Made by a program: the position numbers and the translations under genes. Below, one piece after another: positions 8,070-12,251 of a stretch of DNA of 12,251 nt. Position 1 is the first letter of the stretch. Every line of letters starts with the position of its first letter. Source of the stretch: CAYTNY01 sp964439215 (GTDB lineage: Bacteria > Oederibacteriota > PGYV01 > CAYTNY01); the NCBI GenBank assembly GCA_964439215.1, contig CAYTNY010000065.1, forward strand, positions 1 through 12,251, read 5' to 3'. Under the pieces are notes generated by a model. That model was not told the origin of the DNA, searched no databases, and was given only the letters and a program-made list of their open reading frames with translations.

Positions 8070-9115
8070 TTACCGTACTGTCTTGCGGAACATCTTTGCC
8101 GCAGCTGTCAAAAGCACGGCTCCAAAAACAAAAAGCATGACAGTCTGGGGCACAAGCGCCTCAAATCCGATCCCTTTAAGAAAAATGCCCCGTATTATCT
8201 CCATATAATAGCGCAGGGGCAGAAGATATGTAAAATACTGAAGTATTTCCGGCATATTTTTTATGGGAAAAACAAACCCGGAAAGAAGTATGTTCGGCAG
8301 TATTATAAACATAGCCGAAAGCATTGCCTGCTGCTGGGTTGCGGAAACAGTAGAGATCAAAACACCCGTCCCTATACTTGCCAGGATCATAAAAACCGAA
8401 AGTAAGATCAAGAGTATAAAGCTCCCTTCAAAAGGTATTCCAAATACGATCATCCCCGTTAAAACCGTAGAAATAATATTGACAAAACCCAGCCCCGCAT
8501 AAGGCATTGTTTTGCCGAGTATTATCTGATACGGTTTTATCGGCGTAACTGTTATCTGTTCTATATTCCCGTTCTCTTTCTCCCTTACAATGGAAACCGC
8601 GGTAACAACAAGAGTAACAATAAGCAGTATCATTCCTATAACGCCCGGGACCATTGTATTCGCGCTTTTGAGCCCCGGGTTGTACCATATGCGCTCCTGC
8701 GCGCCTATTGAAGGTACAGGCCCTGTTTTTTTCTTCATCCTCTCAAGATCCTGCTTAAAAACATCCCGTGAAAACTCGGTTATTATCATAGCTGCCCTGT
8801 TCAGGCTGATAAGCGACTGATTTGAGTCGGACCCGTCCGCGATCAGCCGGACTTCAACATGTTTATTCTTTTTCAGCGACGAGGATAATTCTCCGGGAAT
8901 AATAAAAATAAATCCTGCTCTGTTTTGTTCCATTTCTTTTACGGTGGATCCCTTTCCGGATACCGCACTGTATTTATGTTAAAATAACCCGGCGCCGTAA
9001 AACGATTCATCAGACGCCATAAAGAAATCATAACCATACACCGGTGCTTTATTTTAAAAGAAAATATCCGGCAGGAAATATTTAATATACTGCGCCGCAC
9101 TAAGCCATTGAATGC
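8070..9115 (-). pseudogene. ABC-2 type transporter permease, N-terminal third broken by frameshifts
   Basis: An intact frame from 8933 to 8070 (287 residues) encodes the C-terminal two thirds of an ABC-2/DrrB-YhhJ type permease: a periplasmic part with VEVRLIADGSDSN, then about five membrane helices from residue 95 on, including the EKENGNIEQITVTPIKP coupling region. Family members normally have about 370 residues, with a first helix and about 90 more residues at the N-terminus. Those residues are present but in pieces. Frame pieces upstream read NKAPVYGYDF (9053-9024), then in another frame RLMNRFTAPGYFNINTVRYP (from 9016), then VKEMEQNRAGF back in the main frame. At least two frame changes and an in-frame stop separate them. 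The ATG at 8931-8933 has no ribosome binding site and sits mid-domain. No ATPase or HlyD-type partner is nearby. Sequencing error is possible but less likely, because the neighbouring genes are intact. The upstream boundary is approximate. Confidence 0.78.
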
Positions 9116-9149
9116 GCAAAATTGATAGTTATCTTCTCCCCTGTTTTAT

Positions 9150-9701
9150 TCAGAAATCAAAATTATTTTTATTTTTCTTTGCCTTGTCTATTATGTCTTT
9201 CAGCTGCATGAATGCGGCGCGCATATTTTCAGCCTCTTCACGCGAAGAGACCCGGGTCCGGCCGGGACCGTCAAACATCCGCAGAAGCCTGTCCTCGGCA
9301 AAATCATATTTGACTTCTGCGTAGGGCCCAAAGTCAAAATGTTCATGCCGTTTTGTTATAAACAGATATGTCTGCCTGTGATAGACAAAAAAAGATACCG
9401 GCGGTTTTTCTTTTTCGTCGTCTTCTTCTGACAGCGTATACGGACGGAATCCGGTTTCATGCGCATCCGCCTCTTTCTCTTCCCTGTTTCCCGCCGCGGC
9501 ATAAAGCATATTAATATTTTCCGTCACTTCCCTGTCCAGTTCAGCAATCACCTGCCCGGGATCGATCCCGGCCGCCGCTGAAGACATGACTTCAGCAGCT
9601 GTCCAGATCATCAACAGCACGATTGCGATCAAAACCACATTTTTCAGACTGAACCCCCGGGAAAAATCCGGTTTAAAGAAATCCCCTGCTTTATTATCCA
9701 C
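9150..9701 (-). CDS. Single-pass membrane protein of unknown function
   Basis: This 183-residue protein belongs to no family recognised here. One hydrophobic helix is at about residues 19-36, after a short N-terminus. A charged, acidic stretch around residues 60-95 (EEKEADAHE, SEEDDEKEK) follows. The remainder is soluble and contains SFFVYHRQTYLFITKRHEHFDFGPY, which reads like a short beta-sheet, and a lysine/asparagine-rich end (KAKKNKNNFDF). With one helix it is likely an inner-membrane protein with a C-terminal domain on one face. Translation starts with GTG (9699-9701), inside the end of the upstream MORN-repeat gene, with which it overlaps by 8 bases. AGGG 6 bases before the GTG supports this start. 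The overlap and shared orientation suggest that the two products are made together and may interact. Confidence 0.75.
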   Translation of the reverse strand: MDNKAGDFFKPDFSRGFSLKNVVLIAIVLLMIWTAAEVMSSAAAGIDPGQVIAELDREVTENINMLYAAAGNREEKEADAHETGFRPYTLSEEDDEKEKPPVSFFVYHRQTYLFITKRHEHFDFGPYAEVKYDFAEDRLLRMFDGPGRTRVSSREEAENMRAAFMQLKDIIDKAKKNKNNFDF

Positions 9702-10497
9702 TTATTTCCCTGCCTTTTCTGTACATTTTATCAGTTATCTTTTCACCGTTCTCATTATATTCCCTGTAGTAGCCGTCAAGGCTTCCGTCTTTATAAACAC
9801 TTTCTCTCGTAAGCACGCCGTCTTCATTATAAACCTTGTATACCCCGTGAAGTTTGTCATTCTTATACGGCTGTACTTTTTTGACTTCCCCGTTCTTATG
9901 ATAAATCCGGCTTATGCCGTTCAGTTTTCCGTTCTCATAACTCCATCGTTCTTTTATGCTTCCGTCCTCATAAAATATCTGCGCGGTTCCCTCTTCCTTT
10001 CCGTTCTCATAGCTCCATAACCCGTACAGTCCGCCGTTTTTATAATAAGCCTTCACTGTTCCGTCTTTCTTTCCGCGGGTCAGAGGTATTTCTTTTTTTA
10101 TGCTTCCGTCTTCATAGAATTCTTTTTCTACACGATCGTTCTGCGGCGCCATGATTTCCTTGGCCCGCTCTATCGCGTATTCCAGTATTTTTTGCCCGGG
10201 CTGCGAAGAAAATACAAAAAAGATAATAACTACGGCCGGAACAACAGCGTCCGCCGCTTTTTTCAGGATCCTGCGCCTCTTTTCCCGCCGTTCCGCCTCA
10301 TCAACCATAACGTTTAAGGGCATGTCATCATCAAGAAGGGTCATTTTTCTCCTTAAAAAGACCGCAGCCGCCACCGCAGCCGCTACAGGAATAAGATTGC
10401 CTTCCGTTAAATTAAATAAGAACCAGGCTATGAACGCTGTCAGGCCTATAAGGGCCAGCAATAAAACCTTTGCGGCATTTTTCTCAAACTCACTCAC
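9694..10497 (-). CDS. Membrane protein with six MORN_2-type repeats
   Basis: This 267-residue protein has three predicted membrane helices at about 9-30, 34-49 and 84-97. A basic loop (RREKRRR, about 71-77) between helices 2 and 3 should be cytoplasmic. By the positive-inside rule the C-terminal half is therefore periplasmic. That half (residues 122-267) is six tandem units of 24-25 residues, each shaped like xxFYEDGSIKxxxxYENGKxxG. This is the MORN_2 repeat, often labelled 'YwqK family antitoxin'. That label is not evidence of toxin-antitoxin function, and no toxin is visible here. Repeats of this type form extended beta-hairpin surfaces and probably bind a protein or cell-wall partner. The GTG start (10495-10497) has a perfect AGGAGG 6 bases upstream. 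The gene lies 37 bases after the PorV-like gene and overlaps the next gene by 8 bases, so the three form an operon. Confidence 0.85.
   Translation of the reverse strand: MSEFEKNAAKVLLLALIGLTAFIAWFLFNLTEGNLIPVAAAVAAAVFLRRKMTLLDDDMPLNVMVDEAERREKRRRILKKAADAVVPAVVIIFFVFSSQPGQKILEYAIERAKEIMAPQNDRVEKEFYEDGSIKKEIPLTRGKKDGTVKAYYKNGGLYGLWSYENGKEEGTAQIFYEDGSIKERWSYENGKLNGISRIYHKNGEVKKVQPYKNDKLHGVYKVYNEDGVLTRESVYKDGSLDGYYREYNENGEKITDKMYRKGREISG
9697..10134 (-). repeat. Six tandem MORN_2 coding units, about 72 bp each
   Basis: The coding repeat has a 72-75 bp period. Two adjacent units retain near-identical DNA (CCGTTCTCATA, with one changed base, then CTCCAT; about 9929 and 10001 on the plus strand), so part of the array is recently duplicated or kept similar. 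Confidence 0.85.
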
Positions 10498-10503
10498 TTT
10501 GTT

Positions 10504-10509
10504 CCTCCT
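10504..10509 (-). promoter_or_regulatory. Ribosome binding site for the GTG start of the MORN-repeat gene
   Basis: A perfect AGGAGG on the minus strand lies 6 bases before the GTG at 10495-10497. It fixes the unusual start codon. Confidence 0.85.
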
Positions 10510-10534
10510 CTTTATCCGCTTTAATATCCGCGGT

Positions 10535-11533
10535 TCAATAAATCATATTTGTGGAAAAATAATACTTTACAGGCGCGGAACTTTCCGCAGAGCGCCCGAA
10601 TTCATATACTGCAGCCGCGTCTATTTTAACAAAATCAACATAAAATCCAAGCCCTGCCGCGGCGCTGCAGCGCATTTTTCTTTTCGCTTCCGCGGAAATT
10701 CCGCTGTCATAAGTTTCTTTTCCCGAAACACCGGCTCTTAAAACCGCTGTATCCCGGATCGTATATTCAAATCCTGTATGAAAACTCACAGCGTAAAAGT
10801 CTTTTACAAAATTATCCGCGTTTTCAGTATAAATATACCCCCCTCCCAGAGGAATCTTTGCCCCGGTCACCATTGTTATGTTTTTATACGGGGCAGACGC
10901 CAGAGATATATTTACAGTAACAGGATGCAGTGTCGGATATACCGAGGAATAATCGTCAATCACAGAAGCATACCCGCTGTTTATTATATTTTCCAGAACA
11001 ACCGCGCCGCGCAGATATTTATTTATTTCATATATCCCCGACAGCGTAAAACACACTCCCTCAGCCGCGTCCGAAAAAAGAATAAGGCGCACGCCGGCGC
11101 CTATGTTCAGATTTCCGCTGCCTTGGGCAAAACCTCCGGCTATAATAAGCGCCTCTTCCATAAAATCATTCCCGGGAACCGATGTAAGCCTGTCCCCGTA
11201 ATTAACATATACAAACCCTGCTCCCCAGCCCGGAAAAACCGCACTGCCGCCGATATTTGAATTAAAATAATTTTCCCTGCCGCTGTCAGTTTCAAAATCA
11301 TAATTAAAAACTCTGCCGAAAACCGAAATACTCTTTTGTTCTATATACATAAGCCCGGCAGGATTATAAAAAAGCGCTGACGCGTCATCCGGCGCCGGCG
11401 TATAAGCGCCGCCCATTCCCGCGGATCTTGCGGATTCACAGTAAAAAGGATTGTCCATTGCTGCAGTTAAACGGGAAATACTCATAATAAGAACCAGCAC
11501 GAATATCTTTTTCCCGCAAAACACCGTTTTCAC
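10535..11533 (-). CDS. PorV/UPF0164-like outer-membrane beta-barrel protein
   Basis: This is read as 332 residues from the GTG at 11531-11533. Residues 1-25 form a signal peptide (KTVFCGKK, a hydrophobic core, then LTAA). The mature N-terminus has SARSAGMGGAYTPAPDDASALFYNPAGL (34-61), the hallmark of the PorV/PorQ/UPF0164 group within the FadL-like barrel superfamily. Its GMGGA and NPAG motifs are at 39-43 and 57-60. The rest is alternating strand-like segments rich in Gly, Tyr and Asn, as expected of an outer-membrane barrel. The C-terminus is NMIY. An upstream in-frame ATG (11627-11629) would add 32 residues ahead of the signal peptide and is rejected, because AAGGAGGTG lies 5 bases before the GTG. 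It is the first gene of an operon with the MORN-repeat and single-helix proteins. Its upstream region carries a promoter and a structured RNA. The ligand or cargo is unknown: PorV in Bacteroidetes serves type IX secretion, but no other secretion gene is here. Confidence 0.82.
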   Translation of the reverse strand: MKTVFCGKKIFVLVLIMSISRLTAAMDNPFYCESARSAGMGGAYTPAPDDASALFYNPAGLMYIEQKSISVFGRVFNYDFETDSGRENYFNSNIGGSAVFPGWGAGFVYVNYGDRLTSVPGNDFMEEALIIAGGFAQGSGNLNIGAGVRLILFSDAAEGVCFTLSGIYEINKYLRGAVVLENIINSGYASVIDDYSSVYPTLHPVTVNISLASAPYKNITMVTGAKIPLGGGYIYTENADNFVKDFYAVSFHTGFEYTIRDTAVLRAGVSGKETYDSGISAEAKRKMRCSAAAGLGFYVDFVKIDAAAVYEFGRSAESSAPVKYYFSTNMIY

Positions 11534-11730
11534 AAGGACACCTCCTTCACAAATAAAAAAAACAACGGACACAGCTCCCGCAAACGCGCATTGCGGAGTA
11601 TTACGCGCGTCTTTTTTTGCCCTGTTCATTTTAGCCGTCCATCACAGAAAACATAAAACAAACAGACACACCGCCTTTCAAACACATATTCATCCCTGCT
11701 TTAATTTTTATATATTTTACCCCGCGGAAG
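11534..11730 (-). other. Non-coding leader of the PorV-like gene downstream of the terminator-like stem
   Basis: This is about 200 bases without a convincing gene. It includes a possible 18-20 codon frame (11685 or 11679 down to about 11631, ending just before the ATG at 11629) with only a weak AGGG before it. It also holds two overlapping inverted repeats: ACGCGC/GCGCGT, and CTCCGCAA with TTGCGG plus a bulged G then AG, around 11573-11610. These cannot form together. A run of eight T lies just before the ribosome binding site but not directly after a stem. Regulation by this leader is possible but unproven. Confidence 0.4.
11539..11547 (-). promoter_or_regulatory. Strong ribosome binding site that decides the PorV-like start
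   Basis: AAGGAGGTG on the minus strand is fully complementary to the usual anti-Shine-Dalgarno core and lies 5 bases before the GTG at 11531-11533. It overrules the longer frame starting at 11629. Confidence 0.9.
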
Positions 11731-11742
11731 AAAGAAAAACAA
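11714..11742 (-). promoter_or_regulatory. Possible second promoter for the PorV-like operon
   Basis: TTGTTT (11737-11742), a 17-base spacer and TAAAAT (11714-11719) form a moderate sigma-70-like site overlapping the terminator tail. Only 3 of 6 bases match at -35. It could supply operon transcripts if the upstream RNA is independent. It is weakly supported. Confidence 0.3.
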
Positions 11743-11782
11743 CGCATAATACAAAATAAGACAGCGTGTATACTTATGCGTT
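11731..11782 (-). terminator. Rho-independent terminator-like stem with T-rich tail
   Basis: On the minus strand, AACGCATAA (11782-11774) pairs perfectly with TTATGCGTT (11749-11741), a 9-bp stem with a 24-base loop, immediately followed by GTTTTTCTTT (11740-11731). The loop is longer and the stem less GC-rich than in a textbook terminator. The tail on the plus-strand side is not T-rich in the right place, so it would act on minus-strand RNA. It lies about 100 bases after the predicted transcription start near 11878. Confidence 0.6.
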
Positions 11783-11880
11783 AAATTTTAATGTGAGAAA
11801 ATTGCGCCCCGGTATTTTTTAGTGCCCGGGGATATAGAGGGGTTTTTACGAGCTACAAGGTAGTCTCAACCCCGGGCAAT
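11732..11880 (-). ncRNA. Candidate structured small RNA or regulated leader with alternative stems
   Basis: The RNA would begin near 11877-11880, just after the promoter, and end at the T-rich tail near 11732, about 145 nt. Conformation A pairs GCCCGGGG (11877-11870) with CCCCGGGC (11831-11824), extended outside by GGTATT/AATACC (11883-11878 with 11816-11811) if transcription starts early enough. Conformation B pairs GGGGTT (11873-11868) with AACCCC (11844-11839) around an inner hairpin, GAG-CTAC/GTAG-CTC (11867-11850, three-base loop, one bulge). In B, CCCCGG (11831-11826) is free to pair with CCGGGG (11812-11807). A and B exclude each other, as in riboswitches and attenuators. No known riboswitch consensus was recognised. 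It could equally be a stand-alone small RNA. Confidence 0.55.
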
Positions 11881-11884
11881 ACCA

Positions 11885-11913
11885 AATATATCAAATATAA
11901 TTCCTCTTGTCAA
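11885..11913 (-). promoter_or_regulatory. Strong sigma-70 type promoter of the structured RNA / PorV-like operon
   Basis: On the minus strand, a perfect TTGACA (11913-11908) is followed by a 17-base spacer and TATATT (11890-11885), matching 11 of 12 consensus positions. The predicted start falls near 11877-11880, at the foot of the GC-rich hairpin. Confidence 0.8.
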
Positions 11914-12063
11914 ACATTTTTTTGTCAGGTATTTCCCCGTCCGGATTGCAAGTTTTATTGCAGCACTTCATAGAATCAAAGTTTTTTTGCACATACCGGA
12001 ACACTTAATTCATACAGTTATTTATATTTTCCACAGGACGCCACCCTCTTCCTAACCCTTTTT

Positions 12064-12098
12064 CGGTATTTTTATCATTATATTTATAGTAAATACCG
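12064..12098. repeat. CGGTATTT/AAATACCG inverted repeat
   Basis: An 8-bp perfect stem (12064-12071 with 12091-12098) encloses a 19-base AT-rich loop. No T-tract follows directly on either strand. The CGGTATTT arm recurs at 11810-11817. Confidence 0.55.
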
Positions 12099-12131
12099 GC
12101 AAAGCATTAGAGTATTCATCCTTTGCTCCTC

Positions 12132-12163
12132 GAGGTAGAGGGAATTAGTATACCCTCCACCTC
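12132..12163 (-). repeat. 11-bp inverted repeat GAGGTGGAGGG/CCCTCTACCTC
   Basis: The arms at 12132-12142 and 12153-12163 enclose a 10-base loop. On the plus strand there is one A-C mismatch; on the minus strand the same position becomes a G-U wobble. A minus-strand RNA therefore pairs along all 11 positions. This slightly favours a minus-strand RNA. Confidence 0.6.
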
Positions 12164-12176
12164 TATGGGGGAGGAT

Positions 12177-12217
12177 AGAGTATGTTACAGGCAGTTTTTC
12201 CGCCTGTTACATACTCT
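12177..12217. repeat. 16-base-arm inverted repeat with one mismatch
   Basis: AGAGTATGT-T-ACAGGC (12177-12192) pairs with GCCTGT-T-ACATACTCT (12202-12217), 15 of 16 positions, around a 9-base loop. This is the longest hairpin in the window. It is symmetric enough to form on either strand. There is no T-tract in terminator position. Confidence 0.7.
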
Positions 12218-12251
12218 TGGAGGGGGTTAAGCAGCGGCTGAACACTTAAGA

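Larger units (their letters stand above)
11914..12251. other. Non-coding region with a cluster of strong inverted repeats
   Basis: No convincing reading frame occurs on either strand. The first part (11914-12060) shows nothing beyond AT-rich stretches. From 12064 on there are three strong stems, listed separately, and an internal alternative: CTCTAT (12161-12166) pairs with ATAGAG (12175-12180) around GGGGGAGG. GGAGGG (12219-12224) can also pair with CCCTCC (12153-12158). The region may be a structured RNA or an intergenic repeat family, or the control region of a gene beyond the window edge. Confidence 0.45.

Noticed and set aside
8070..8933. Intact short ABC permease starting at the ATG at 8933
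   Set aside because: There is no ribosome binding site, the start is mid-domain, and homologous sequence continues upstream in other frames.
9694..10497. Toxin-antitoxin system based on the YwqK/MORN_2 label
   Set aside because: No toxin gene is adjacent, and the protein has three membrane helices with repeats predicted outside the cytoplasm.
11451..11759. Plus-strand 102-codon frame over the start of the PorV-like gene
   Set aside because: It runs antisense to the signal peptide and through the leader, lacks a ribosome binding site and has no family resemblance.
11805..11883. preQ1 riboswitch, considered because queE is in the window
   Set aside because: A stretch resembling ACCCCUCUAUA occurs, but the short P1 stem, C-rich loop and A-rich tail are not arranged as in preQ1-I. 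The leader also precedes an outer-membrane gene, not a queuosine gene.
12022..12040. Replication origin suggested by a DnaA-box-like TTTTCCACA
   Set aside because: It is a single imperfect box without a cluster, dnaA or dnaN nearby.
12064..12224. CRISPR array
   Set aside because: The inverted repeats are all different and there is no regular repeat-spacer pattern or cas gene.

Overview
The window looks like a chromosomal segment from a Gram-negative-type bacterium. It encodes several predicted outer-membrane beta-barrel and secreted proteins, and nearly every gene has an AGGAGG-like ribosome binding site. The mix of a PorV/UPF0164-like barrel, a Peptidase-MA/propeller/barrel fusion and a secreted TIM-barrel glycosidase-like protein resembles little-studied candidate phyla (Elusimicrobiota, Omnitrophota or Goldbacteria style). 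That placement is an impression, not a demonstration. LepA is the only good phylogenetic marker here. No phage, transposase, CRISPR array, tRNA or rRNA was recognised.

Layout. From 4 to 4224 three genes run on the minus strand: queE (a radical SAM enzyme of 7-deazaguanine synthesis), a large exported metalloprotease-like/beta-propeller/barrel protein coupled to queE by an ATGA overlap, and a HAD phosphatase/phosphomutase about 100 bases further on. Diverging from queE, a near-consensus sigma-70 promoter at 4284-4312 drives a secreted glycoside-hydrolase-like protein and lepA, again joined by an ATGA overlap. The promoter lies inside the longest possible reading frame of the secreted protein, so the real start is most likely the TTG at 4353.

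From 8070 to 11533 everything is on the minus strand. In transcription order there is a PorV/UPF0164-like outer-membrane protein, a three-helix membrane protein with six MORN_2-type repeats, a single-pass membrane protein of unknown function that overlaps it by 8 bases, and an ABC-2 type permease. The permease is broken: its N-terminal third survives only as pieces in different frames. It ends 4 bases from the convergent lepA stop.

The last 700 bases (11534-12251) contain no convincing gene but are rich in structure. A minus-strand promoter with TTGACA, a 17-base spacer and TATATT (11885-11913) would start an RNA at the foot of a GC-rich hairpin with two mutually exclusive foldings. That is followed about 100 bases later by a terminator-like stem with a T-rich tail (11731-11782). 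This is either an independent small RNA of about 145 nt or a regulated leader of the PorV-like operon, and it is the most interesting item in the window. Further upstream, 12064-12224 holds another cluster of strong hairpins of unknown nature.
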